In this document: piece after piece, positions 57,187 to 64,000 of the stretch
Layout of the letters: each line of letters starts with the position of its first letter
Numbering within the stretch: position 1 is the stretch's first letter
From: Negativicutes bacterium
Lineage (GTDB): Bacteria; Bacillota_C; Negativicutes; Sporomusales_B; JARLHX01
Length of the DNA stretch: 64,000 nt
Assembly (NCBI GenBank): GCA_031292015.1
Contig: JARLHY010000072.1
Span: 1 to 64,000, forward strand
Direction of reading: 5' to 3'
The notes under the pieces: generated by a model
Told to the model about the DNA's origin: nothing
What the model saw: the letters and a program-made list of their open reading frames with translations, nothing else
Databases searched by the model: none
Program-made: the position numbers and the translations under genes

Positions 57187-58481
57187 TTGAGCCAGTGGCA
57201 AAGCAAGGTTAAGAATAAGCTGGTATCGGCTGCCGAGGCGGTGCAAAGGATAAAATCCGGCGACAGGGTAGTCACCGGCCACGCATGCGGCGAGCCGGCG
57301 GCGCTGATCGACGCCATGGTGGCAAGGGCCCCGGAGCTTGAAGCGGTGGAAGTCGTCCATATGGTGGCGATGGGGCAGGCCAAATATGCTCAGCCGGGTA
57401 TGGAGCGGAGCTTCCGCCACAACGCCCTTTTCGTGGGGGCGTCCACCCGCAAAGCCCTGGAGGAAAAGCGGGCCGACTACACGCCCTGCTTTTTTTCGGA
57501 AATACCGCGGTTGTTTCAAAGCAAAATCCTGCCGGTCAACGTCGCCCTGATTCAGGTAACACCGCCGGATGAAGAGGGCTATGTCAGTTTCGGGGTGTCG
57601 GTGGACTACACTCAGGTGGCGGCGGAGTGCGCCGACCTGGTCATTGCCCAGGTGAACCCCCTTTTGCCGCGTACCGGCGGGGCTAAAATCCATCTGGATG
57701 ATATAGACTATATCGTGGAAGAAGAGCAGCCTGTCATCGAGCTGAAGCCGCCGCAGATCGGCGATGTCGAGAAAGCCATCGGCGAAAACGCGGCCAGCCT
57801 CATTCCCGACGGCGCCACCCTGCAGCTGGGTATCGGCGCCATTCCCGACGCCGTGCTGCTGTTTTTGCGGAACAAGAAAGACCTCGGGATCCATTCGGAG
57901 ATGTTTTCCGACGGCGTTGTGAGCTGGCCGAGGCCGGAGTGATCACCAACCGGAAAAAGACCATCAATCCCGGGAAATTCATGGCTACTTTCCTGATGGG
58001 GACCCGCAAGCTGTACGATTTCGTTGACAACAACCCGAGTGTCGAGCTGCACCCTGTGACCTATATCAACGATCCTTACGTCATCGGCCAGCATGACAAT
58101 ATGATTTCCATCAATTCGGCCCTGCAGGTCGATCTGATGGGGCAGGTGAACGCCGAGATGATCGGTTCCCGTCAGTTCAGCGGCATCGGCGGCCAGGTCG
58201 ATTTCATCCGGGGCGCCAGCCGGTCCCGCGGGGGTAAGTCGATCATCGCCCTGCCTTCCACCGCCTCAGGGGGAAAGATTTCGCGGATCTGCCTGGAACT
58301 TGACCGGGGCGCCGGAGTATCGACTTCACGCAACGATGTGCACTATGTAGTCACCGAGTATGGCGTGGCGGACCTCAGGGGCAAGAGCCTGCGTCAGCGG
58401 GCCGCAGCCCTGATCGCCATCAGCCACCCGGATTTTCGGGAGAAGCTGACCGCCGAGGCCAAGGAGAAAGGCCTGCTGTAA
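57187..58481 (+). pseudogene. 4-hydroxybutyrate CoA-transferase, frameshifted
   Basis: The acetyl-CoA hydrolase/transferase family is clear: SGDRVVTGHACGEPAALIDAM, LQLGIGAIPDAVL and catalytic Glu in IHSEMFSDGVV in the first frame (57187-57942), then ITNRKKTINPGKFMATFLMGTRKLYDF and YGVADLRGKSLRQRA in the second (57939-58481). Expected codons GTG-GAG-CTG read GTG-AGCTG: one G is missing at about 57920. Restoring it joins 431 residues without interruption. TTG start 57187. It would activate 4-hydroxybutyrate for AbfD. The break may be real decay or an assembly error. Confidence 0.85.
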
Positions 58482-58553
58482 CAAAACAAGACCCGCTGCC
58501 GATGGAAGCCTGGTGGAAACGAAATCTGGCGAAAGCGCCCGGAGGGTTGATCT

Positions 58554-59210
58554 ATGCCGGTCCTTACCTTTATGCATGATCTTTTTTCCTTTGCCCGCGG
58601 ATCATACGAGCGGATCGTCGGCCGCCATACCCGGCGTTTTTGCAGCCGGGCGGCGCAAAAGGCCAAAAACGACGCCCAGAAGAGGCTGCTGCTGGTGGCG
58701 GCGGTGTGTGCCGACGAGCTGCTTGCCGCGATCTTCGGGGTGAGCGAAAAAAGCCGCGGGAGCGGGCTCTCTGCCGCGGTCCCGGCCGGAGCCGACAAGA
58801 CAAAGGTGCGGGAGGCGATGCGGATTTATCTGTCCGCCCTTCTGATCCGGCTGGGCAGCGGCAAAACGCTGCTGCTGGAGAAGACCGGTGTTGGCGAAGA
58901 GGACTTTCTGCGGCTGTGGTGTCAGGTTTTCGAGTATCAGCCGGCCGACATGTTGCATTTTGACCAGGAACTCGGGCCGGCTTACCAGAGCAATGGTGAG
59001 GCAGAGCTGGCCGCCGCCGCTGCCGGCCTTATCTGCAGCCAGCTTTTTGGCAGCGTGGACGGCATCGAGACCGCCTGGCTCCAAGAGCGGCTGGCGGACG
59101 ATGCGGCGGCGATGATCCGCGTCCTTGAGACGCTGGGAGGGAGGGATGAATTGTGTTCTCCATCGACCGGGAAGCCTGTGAATACATCAAGAAAAGGACC
59201 GGGGCGGTAG
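58554..59210 (+). CDS. Unknown helical protein next to the selenoprotein gene
   Basis: 218 residues, ATG with GGAGGG upstream. Not recognised. It is mostly helical and Ala/Leu-rich, with scattered Cys (RFCSRAA, VCADELL, LWCQVFEY, LICSQL) and no signal peptide or membrane helix. The last 19 codons overlap the selenoprotein gene in another frame, and the residues after about 198 (SPSTGKPVNTSRKGPGR) look like low-constraint read-out of the overlap. Close packing suggests joint function with the selenoprotein. Confidence 0.6.
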   Translation: MPVLTFMHDLFSFARGSYERIVGRHTRRFCSRAAQKAKNDAQKRLLLVAAVCADELLAAIFGVSEKSRGSGLSAAVPAGADKTKVREAMRIYLSALLIRLGSGKTLLLEKTGVGEEDFLRLWCQVFEYQPADMLHFDQELGPAYQSNGEAELAAAAAGLICSQLFGSVDGIETAWLQERLADDAAAMIRVLETLGGRDELCSPSTGKPVNTSRKGPGR

Positions 59211-59488
59211 TAATCGCCATGACGCTGGAACCGGCCATCGGCGGCTGAGCCTGCTCAAACAAACGCGTAACAGGTAGTTACGTACCGGGTATTTCGCTGG
59301 GAGAACCGGCGCAGGAGGAAAAAGACCGTTATCTGAGTACCATCGTCGACGGAGTCACGGTGTATCATTCGTCCACCGTCGGGGTCAAGACCGGGTTTTC
59401 CGCTGTCCGGATCCGGCTGCGCAAGCTGCTTTTTTGGGGCTGGCTTGAACTGGAAGGGGCGAAAGCAGTTCCGGTCACGCAGGAATAA
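59153..59488 (+). CDS. Small selenoprotein with UGA-encoded Sec32 (CC/Se-motif-like)
   Basis: GTG 59153 lies about 7 nt after GGGAGGGAGGG. The frame reads FSIDREACEYIKKRTGAVVIAM..EPAIGG, meets TGA at 59246-59248 (codon 32), and stays open for 79 more codons to TAA at 59486, ending RIRLRKLLFWGWLELEGAKA. Reading TGA as selenocysteine gives 111 residues with the redox-type motif GG-U-A-C. A SECIS-like hairpin stands 16 nt after the UGA. The N-terminal half resembles small HesB-like / CC/Se-motif (seleno)proteins as I remember them. Conventional ORF calling breaks it. Function unknown; a redox or metal role is likely for the family. Confidence 0.78.
59265..59283 (+). promoter_or_regulatory. Bacterial SECIS-like hairpin
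   Basis: GCGTAAC (59265-59271) pairs with GTTACGT (59277-59283, outer pair G-U); apical loop AGGTA carries the GGU that SelB-bound SECIS loops use. The stem begins 16 nt after the UGA, within the normal bacterial range. Confidence 0.75.
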
Positions 59489-59893
59489 ACAAGAAGGAAC
59501 AGGCAATCTCAGCCAATGGCGCCTGTCTAAGTGCTTGCATCGCGGCCGAAGCGTCGTGTTCCCGATTATCCACAACGCCGCCGGCACTTTTGCGGCCTCG
59601 CGGGTTAAGGGCGGATTAACTTTCTGCAGGAATATTTTGTCCATAACCGAAAAGGAGCACCATCAAGGTGCTCCTTTTTCATGTCCATGCCAGTGGATGC
59701 GGCAGGAGAAGAGCCTGACGCGACGTAATAGTAGTAGTATTGTACATACCAGAACCAGCTGAAAACAGCGTATCGAAAACGGATGCAGGCGCTGCGTGCC
59801 TTTGAATTGTCTCCTGTTGCTCGTATTGATTATATTAATCATACCGTTACCGTGAATGGATAAAAATAGCGTATCGAAAACGGAGGGGTGTTT
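59489..59893. promoter_or_regulatory. 405-bp gap upstream of the PLP enzyme
   Basis: Holds a terminator (59651-59681), two copies of AGCGTATCGAAAACGGA (59767-59783 and 59868-59884, 101 bp apart, the second covering the ribosome site of the next gene) and a palindrome TGATTA-TAT-TAATCA (59827-59841). These look like regulatory sites for the gene at 59894. No gene is seen. Confidence 0.55.
59651..59681 (+). terminator. Terminator of the selenoprotein/abfD operon
   Basis: AAAGGAGCACC (59651-59661) / GGTGCTCCTTT (59667-59677), loop ATCAA, then TT; A-run precedes, so it could work in both directions. Confidence 0.85.
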
Positions 59894-61258
59894 ATGGCCA
59901 AGATTCCTTTCGGTCCTACTTATGACGAAATGCTCAACCCTGCCGCCGTTGCCGGCGAAGTTCGGGCAAAAGCGCTGCAGGCGCTTCAAGAAAACGAACT
60001 CGACCCTGTCAACTTGTTCAATATTACCTGGAAAAACGAAGCCGATCAGGTGCGCAAGGTGGTTTTGCCGCCGGAACTCACCGGGGTGTACGCCAATGTC
60101 GTTGTGTTGCTGGGGTATGGCTTTCCCTCCGGGTCCCACAAGGTCGGACCGGCCTACAGCACTTTGATCGAAGGACTGGTGGACGGCGAAATCATTCCCG
60201 GCGAGCACACCATTCTCGGCCCTTCCACAGGCAACTTCGGCATCGGCACCGCCTATATATCAAAGCTCCTCGGCTTTAAGGCCGTGGTCATCATGCCTGA
60301 CAACATGAGTAAGGAGCGCTACGAGCGGATCCGCAAGTACGGCGGTGTGCTGGAACTGACCCCCGGCTCGGAGTCGGATGTCATTCTGACTTTGGAACGG
60401 ACCCATGAGATGATGAAAAATCCCAAGAACAAGGCTCTGGCGCAGTTCGAGCTGTTTCCCAACTACCGCTTCCACCGCCACGTTACCGGCAACAGCGCCA
60501 TCGAAGCGGTGCGGGGCGTTGGCAACGGCCGTATTGCCGGCTTCACCTCGGCGCCGGGTTCGGCGGGTACCCTTGCTGCCGGTGATCAGATCAAGGCTCT
60601 GTTCCCGGAAGCGAAGATCGCCGCCCTGGAACCGTATGAATGCTCTACCCTGGCCACCGGCGGCCGGGGCCAGCACCGCATCGAGGGCATCGGCGACAAG
60701 ATGTGCACCCTGATTCACAATGTTCTGGCCACTGATTTTGTCATATTAATTAAGGATGAAGAAACGGTGCAGGGACTCAAAATCTTCCGGGATGGCGTGG
60801 AAAGTCTGGTACGGCTGGGGCTGGACCGGGACTTCGCCCTGGCTCTCAGGGACTGTTTCGGGCCGTCAGGCATCGGCAATGTGCTGGGGGCTATCAAGCT
60901 GGCTAAATTCCTGCGGCTCGGGCCTGGCGACAATGTCGTGACTGTGGCCACCGACGGTTTCGACCGCTACCAATCGGTGCTGGAGGAGCTGGACTGCCGC
61001 TATCTGGAGACGGCGCCCTTTGTCCTGGACCGCTGGGCCAACGACATCTTCCTGGGCGCGAAGGACGATGCGGTCTACGACTTCCGCCGGCCCTCCGTCA
61101 AGGAGCAGTTGTTCCGGCAAAAGGAGAGCGACTGGCTGAAGTTCGGTTATTCCCAGCAGTTTCTGGACTCGATGCGGGATCAGTCCTTCTGGGAAAACGA
61201 GTACGCCAAGGTGCCGCATTATAATAAGAAGATCGCCGAGATGCGCTCAGACCGTTGA
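59894..61258 (+). CDS. Fold-type II PLP enzyme, cysteine synthase-like
   Basis: 454 residues from ATG 59894 (GGAGGGG upstream). FPSGSHKVGPAY carries the PLP Lys, GPSTGNFGIGTAYISKLLGFKAVVIMPDNMSKERYERIRKYGG resembles cysteine synthase/threonine dehydratase, and SAPGSAGTLAAGD is the phosphate loop. About 100 residues longer than CysK, with a distinct C-terminus (LFRQKESDWLKFGYSQQFLDSM). Product unknown; likely acts on a hydroxy- or amino-substituted C3/C4 amino acid. The following serine dehydratase genes are on the other strand. Its stop TGA lies in the family A repeat. Confidence 0.75.
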   Translation: MAKIPFGPTYDEMLNPAAVAGEVRAKALQALQENELDPVNLFNITWKNEADQVRKVVLPPELTGVYANVVVLLGYGFPSGSHKVGPAYSTLIEGLVDGEIIPGEHTILGPSTGNFGIGTAYISKLLGFKAVVIMPDNMSKERYERIRKYGGVLELTPGSESDVILTLERTHEMMKNPKNKALAQFELFPNYRFHRHVTGNSAIEAVRGVGNGRIAGFTSAPGSAGTLAAGDQIKALFPEAKIAALEPYECSTLATGGRGQHRIEGIGDKMCTLIHNVLATDFVILIKDEETVQGLKIFRDGVESLVRLGLDRDFALALRDCFGPSGIGNVLGAIKLAKFLRLGPGDNVVTVATDGFDRYQSVLEELDCRYLETAPFVLDRWANDIFLGAKDDAVYDFRRPSVKEQLFRQKESDWLKFGYSQQFLDSMRDQSFWENEYAKVPHYNKKIAEMRSDR

Positions 61259-61485
61259 TAACCCCCCACCTGCTTTGCACCCGCAGGGGGCAGGCCGCAT
61301 TTCTAAGCGCTGAAGCGCAAGAACTACGCACTTGGCCCCGCAAACCTATTGCTAGCGTACAACCGGTACGCGCGATGCTGTTAAATCAGCCAGTGCAAAC
61401 CCTTATGCTTAAAGAGTTCTCGGAGGAAACGGTGCTGCGGTTCGCGGGGCCGTCGTGCATCTGGGGGGGGCTGAACGGCCTGAGG
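61252..61485 (+). repeat. Palindromic intergenic repeat, family A, copy 2
   Basis: Shares with 35590-35713 the outer CCGTTGATAA-CCCCC and CTGAACGGCCTGAGG ends and the inner GGCCCCGCAA, ATTGCTAGCGTAC, GTACGCG and GCGGGGCCGTCGTGCATCTGGGG blocks. It is about 110 bp longer than copy 1 through inserted sequence. It starts inside the last codons of the PLP gene. The rest of the 453-bp gap (to 61711) holds no gene, only this repeat and the sdaAA terminator. Confidence 0.75.
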
Positions 61486-61636
61486 GTTTGGTTTATTAAG
61501 AAGTTGTTTCGACTTTCTTTTTCGGGCATAACGAGGAATCATAATGTTGAGTATAGGCAGGACCGCAAAAGTGATCGGCAGTGGCGCGGCGTTGCCGGAT
61601 TTTTTTCGACTAGTATACCTGATGGTTTTTGGCAAG

Positions 61637-61682
61637 AAAAATACCTCGTAGAGTAGTCTTAATACTATCTCAACGAGGTATT
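61637..61682 (-). terminator. Terminator of the serine dehydratase operon
   Basis: On the minus strand AATACCTCGT and ACGAGGTATT form a 10-bp stem with a 23-nt loop, followed by TTTCTT. Confidence 0.75.
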
Positions 61683-61711
61683 ATTTATGATGTAAGAACA
61701 GCGCCGTTCTT

Positions 61712-62599
61712 CTACGCCTGTTTCCCGGCGAGGATGCGTTCGGTGATTTTTTGAGCGGTGGGGGTTTTGGCAAGGCCGCCTTCTGAGGTTTCCCGCAGGG
61801 CCTTGGGCATGGACAGCCCGATCTGGTGCATGGCGGCGATGACCTCATCGGCGGGGATGACGCTCTGGATACCGGCCATGGCCATCTCGGCGGCCACCAG
61901 GGCGTGGACGGCCCCGAAGGCATTGCGCTTGACGCAGGGAATTTCCACCAGACCGGCCACTGGATCGCAGACCAGGCCCAGCATGTTTTTCAGGGACAGG
62001 GCGACGGCTTCGCCGCTTTGCTGGGGCGTTCCGCCGGCCATTTCCACGATGGCGCCGGCGGCCATCGCCGCCGCCGAACCGCATTCGGCCTGGCAGCCGC
62101 CGTAGGCGCCGGAAATCGAGGCATTTTCGGCGATGACCAGACCGATCACCGCGGCGGTAAACAGGCCGCGAATGAGGGCCGGATCGTCAAAGTGAAAGAA
62201 TTCCGCCGCCGCCAGCATCGCTCCCGGCAGAATGCCGCAGGAACCGGCGGTGGGGCAGGCTACGATCCGGCCCATGCAGGCATTGAGTTCGTTTACCGCC
62301 ATGGCGTAGGCGGCAGCCCTGGCGGCCACCGGCCCGGCGAGGCAGACGGGAGAGTCCGCCCGGGAGATCAGGCGGGCGGCGTCACCGCCGACCAGGCCAC
62401 TGAAGGATTTTTCCTGCTGGGTCAGGCCCGTCTGGACCGACTCTCGCATCACCGTCAGGCTGGCTGCCATGTTGTCCCACACTGCCTGGGGCGAAGCGTC
62501 GCTTCGTTCGGTCTCCCAGCGCCAGCCGATTTCGGACAGCGGGATGGCCATTTCTTGGCTGATGGCCAGAAGATCGCTGATATGATTAAATTTGAACAT
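61712..62599 (-). CDS. sdaAA: L-serine dehydratase, iron-sulfur-dependent, alpha subunit
   Basis: 295 residues. Cluster-binding and catalytic segments VACPTAGSCGILPGAM, GGCQAECGSAAAMAA and GLVCDPVAGLVEIPCVKRNA carry the conserved Cys of the [4Fe-4S] enzyme that deaminates L-serine to pyruvate. ATG after GGAGGCGAAAGAAT. Thirteen nt after the beta subunit. Confidence 0.95.
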   Translation of the reverse strand: MFKFNHISDLLAISQEMAIPLSEIGWRWETERSDASPQAVWDNMAASLTVMRESVQTGLTQQEKSFSGLVGGDAARLISRADSPVCLAGPVAARAAAYAMAVNELNACMGRIVACPTAGSCGILPGAMLAAAEFFHFDDPALIRGLFTAAVIGLVIAENASISGAYGGCQAECGSAAAMAAGAIVEMAGGTPQQSGEAVALSLKNMLGLVCDPVAGLVEIPCVKRNAFGAVHALVAAEMAMAGIQSVIPADEVIAAMHQIGLSMPKALRETSEGGLAKTPTAQKITERILAGKQA

Positions 62600-62612
62600 A
62601 TTCTTTCGCCTC

Positions 62613-63275
62613 CTACAGCGGTGGAATCATCAGGGCCGTATCGATGGAGGGTGCGGTGCGTATCGACTGCAGGCATTCGATCGCTATCGGCTGGTCGGCT
62701 TCGATGACGGCCAGAGCCTGAGAACCCCTCTGCCGGCGGGAGACCCGCATGAAAGCGATGTTGACGTTGTTGGCGGCCAAAATGCTGCTGATCATCGCCA
62801 CGACGCCCGGCTTATCCTGATGGATGGAAATGAGGGTATGGTATTCTCCCGTCAATTCTACGGCGAAGTCATCGATTTTGGTGATGACGATATTGCCGCC
62901 TCCCACTGATGCTCCGACGATCCTGACTTTCTTGCCGGAGACTCCGGTCAGTCGGATAATCGCGGTGTTGGGGTGGGCGTCCCCCAGGTCCACCGGCGTA
63001 AAGCTGACCGCCAGTCCCTGCTGGCAGGCGGTTTCGAGGGAATCCCTGATCCGGATGTCGTCCGGAAGGTAGCCGAGCAGCCCGGCGGCGAGGGCTTTGT
63101 CGGTGCCATGGCCGCGATAGGTCTGGGCAAAGGAACCGTGGAGCTCAATGGCGGCGGCCACCGGCTGCTCGCCCAGAATAATCCGCGCCATCTTGCCCAG
63201 CCGGACGGCGCCTGCGGTATGGGAACTGGACGGTCCGATCATAACCGGCCCGATGATGTCGAAAATCCCTGGCAT
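62613..63275 (-). CDS. sdaAB: L-serine dehydratase, iron-sulfur-dependent, beta subunit
   Basis: 220 residues: IIGPVMIGPSSSHTAGAVRLG start, RGHGTDKALAAGLLGY, and a C-terminal ACT domain (HTLISIHQDKPGVVAMISSILAANNVNIAFM) that normally senses serine. ATG 63275 is 9 nt after GGGAG. The frame is open to 63719 but that extension reaches the excisionase region and lacks family similarity. Confidence 0.95.
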   Translation of the reverse strand: MPGIFDIIGPVMIGPSSSHTAGAVRLGKMARIILGEQPVAAAIELHGSFAQTYRGHGTDKALAAGLLGYLPDDIRIRDSLETACQQGLAVSFTPVDLGDAHPNTAIIRLTGVSGKKVRIVGASVGGGNIVITKIDDFAVELTGEYHTLISIHQDKPGVVAMISSILAANNVNIAFMRVSRRQRGSQALAVIEADQPIAIECLQSIRTAPSIDTALMIPPL

Positions 63276-63314
63276 CCGGATCATCTCCCATAATAATCTT
63301 CCCTGCTCTGCCGA

Positions 63315-63328
63315 GTGAAATGGTTCAC
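63315..63328. promoter_or_regulatory. Palindrome upstream of sdaAB
   Basis: GTGAA-ATGG-TTCAC, 40 nt upstream of the sdaAB start; a candidate operator in the 186-bp gap between sdaAB and the divergent excisionase gene. Confidence 0.4.
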
Positions 63329-63461
63329 GCTCTGGTCTGACTATCAAGATTCGTCGCCTGCTTTGCAGATACCTGCCCCGGGGCAGCAGCCGGAATCGTC
63401 GATAATCCTCCGGGCCGGCGAATAAATATGTAGTGAAGTTCGGCGAGAGTGGGGTGAGACG

Positions 63462-63650
63462 GTGGAAAGCCCGGTGATGACGGTGCAGGAGGCGGCCGAG
63501 TACCTTAAAGTGTCGACAGATACGGTTTATGTCCTTGTTCGCGCCCAGACCTTTCCGGCGATAAAAATTGGCAACAGTTGGCGAATTTTGAGGAAGGAAT
63601 TGGACGAATGGATGAGAAAGCAGTATAATGAAAAACCGGAGAACCTTTAA
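63462..63650 (+). CDS. xis: Excisionase-family small HTH protein
   Basis: 62 residues, GTG with GGGGTGAG upstream. TVQEAAEYLKVSTDTVYVLVRAQTFPAIKIGNSWRILRKELDEWM is the MerR-like HTH_17 excisionase domain. It ends 98 bp before attR, with two TAAGCACT boxes just downstream. It would act with the integrase to favour excision, so its control decides when the PBP gene is rebuilt. Confidence 0.88.
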   Translation: MESPVMTVQEAAEYLKVSTDTVYVLVRAQTFPAIKIGNSWRILRKELDEWMRKQYNEKPENL

Positions 63651-63657
63651 AAAACGG

Positions 63658-63675
63658 TAAGCACTTTTAAGCACT
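63658..63675 (+). repeat. Putative recombinase arm sites
   Basis: TAAGCACT at 63658-63665 and 63668-63675, 10 bp apart. A matching TAAGCACC lies at 50458-50465 near the other end, between attL and the integrase gene. Confidence 0.5.
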
Positions 63676-63747
63676 CGCCGGCTCGGCGGGGGGCTTCGCG
63701 AAGGAGATTTCTCCGGCATTTTCAGTGGTTGGCGGCGAAAGCGGCCT

Positions 63748-63761
63748 CTATTTTGGCATTA
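63748..63761 (+). repeat. attR core repeat
   Basis: CTATTTTGGCATTA, identical to attL. The similarity to attL extends in degenerate form upstream: 24 of 30 bases agree between 50289-50318 and 63732-63761, encoding AAKLAAILAL and AAKAASILAL. Confidence 0.9.
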
Positions 63762-64000
63762 GATGCCAGCGAGCTTGCGAATAAACTGAAGCGGCGCCAG
63801 GCCTTTACCTGGATCAAACGCAAAGTTGACGAGCCGGCCGCGCTGGCGGTAAAGAAGCTCAATCTGCCGGGGATCGGGATTACCCAGGAAAGCCGCCGAC
63901 AATATCCTTACGACACTCTGGCGGCCCACATGCTGGGATTCACCGGTATTGACAGCCAGGGGCTGGATGGCGTGGAGCTGACCTTCGACAGCTATCTGAA
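63748..64000 (+). CDS. Class B PBP (SpoVD/FtsI), continuation after the element; 3' end outside window
   Basis: From attR the frame reads LDASELANKLKRRQAFTW.. then LPGIGITQESRRQYPYDTLAAHMLGFTG and GLDGVELTFDSYL, the dimerisation/pedestal domain of class B PBPs. Upstream of attR the frame is open to 63651, with no ATG or GTG and only a TTG (63729) 22 nt from an AAGGAG, so it is probably not translated unless the element leaves. Transpeptidase motifs lie beyond the window. Confidence 0.9.

Larger units (their letters stand above)
50305..63761. mobile_element. 13.4-kb integrative element inserted in the SpoVD/FtsI gene
   Basis: Bounded by identical 14-bp repeats CTATTTTGGCATTA (50305-50318, 63748-63761), 13,443 bp apart. 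It carries a tyrosine recombinase at the left end (facing left) and an excisionase-like HTH gene at the right end (facing right). Precise recombination rejoins the PBP frame: ...LAAILAL + DASELANKLKRR... . Cargo is a sigma-54 regulated 4-hydroxybutyrate-type gene set, a selenoprotein, a PLP enzyme and L-serine dehydratase. No conjugation, replication or phage structural genes are seen. Confidence 0.93.

Noticed and set aside
57940..57942. TGA at the end of the first CoA-transferase frame as a selenocysteine codon
   Set aside because: The continuation lies in a different frame, so recoding alone would not restore the protein; a one-base deletion explains it.
61255..61656. 133-codon frame after the PLP enzyme
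   Set aside because: Lies in the family A repeat and flanking non-coding DNA; no ribosome site.
62613..63719. 368-codon version of the serine dehydratase beta subunit
   Set aside because: The first ~148 codons overlap the divergent excisionase gene and have no similarity to the family; ATG 63275 has its own ribosome site.

Overview
The window looks like chromosome from a spore-forming, diderm anaerobe of the Negativicutes (Sporomusa/Acetonema-like). This is an inference from the high-GC coding style, the mraZ-rsmH-ftsL-SpoVD/FtsI cluster, two sigma-54 activators with sigma-54 promoters, a DUF1858 protein, a lactate-permease-family transporter, 4-hydroxybutyryl-CoA dehydratase and a UGA-containing selenoprotein gene. 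I saw no rRNA, tRNA, CRISPR array or transposase.

Layout. 1-8.7 kb: a DUF421 membrane protein, a PIG-L deacetylase, two alpha/beta hydrolases, two small Fe-S/Cys-rich proteins, a DMT protein, a MATE pump and a PLP-dependent basic amino acid decarboxylase. 8.9-16.3 kb: cell-envelope enzymes (L,D-transpeptidase, polysaccharide deacetylase, D-Ala-D-Ala carboxypeptidase) around a CheA-like kinase / CheY / CheX-like operon. 16.5-25.1 kb: one tight operon that joins a chitobiose-type PTS block (IIB, IIC, IIA, GH4 hydrolase, ChbG-type deacetylase) to MurNAc salvage (MurK-type kinase, MurQ, AnmK, NamZ-type exo-muramidase) and an HPr. 25.2-31.3 kb: a PrpR-type sigma-54 activator divergent from a LarA-like / enolase-superfamily / MFS operon with a consensus sigma-54 promoter. 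32-48 kb: pfkA, MFS, gluQ, NlpC/P60, a class A beta-lactamase-like hydrolase, an OppA-type binding protein, CoA-binding protein, thioredoxin, a lactate permease, feoBA, a divergent Lgt homologue, a YbaK-type deacylase and a polysaccharide deacetylase. 48.1-50.3 kb: mraZ, rsmH, ftsL and the start of a class B penicillin-binding protein gene (spoVD or ftsI).

The main discovery is that this PBP gene is split by a 13,443-bp integrated element (50305-63761). The same 14 bp (CTATTTTGGCATTA) stand at both ends. Removing one copy plus the intervening DNA rejoins the gene in frame, and the joined protein reads as a continuous SpoVD/FtsI N-terminal domain. The element has a tyrosine recombinase at the left end and an excisionase-like HTH protein at the right end. 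Its cargo is metabolic: a CBS-PAS-PAS-AAA sigma-54 activator, a sigma-54 promoter with TGCGAC repeats, a permease, 4-hydroxybutyryl-CoA dehydratase, a CoA-transferase broken by a one-base deletion, an unknown protein, a PLP enzyme and L-serine dehydratase. This is the architecture of skin-type elements that must leave a sporulation gene.

Inside the element, a second hidden gene (59153-59488) encodes a small selenoprotein. An in-frame UGA at codon 32 is followed, 16 nt later, by a 7-bp hairpin with the loop AGGUA, a bacterial SECIS-like structure. Ordinary ORF calling misses it because it appears as a 31-codon fragment followed by non-coding DNA.
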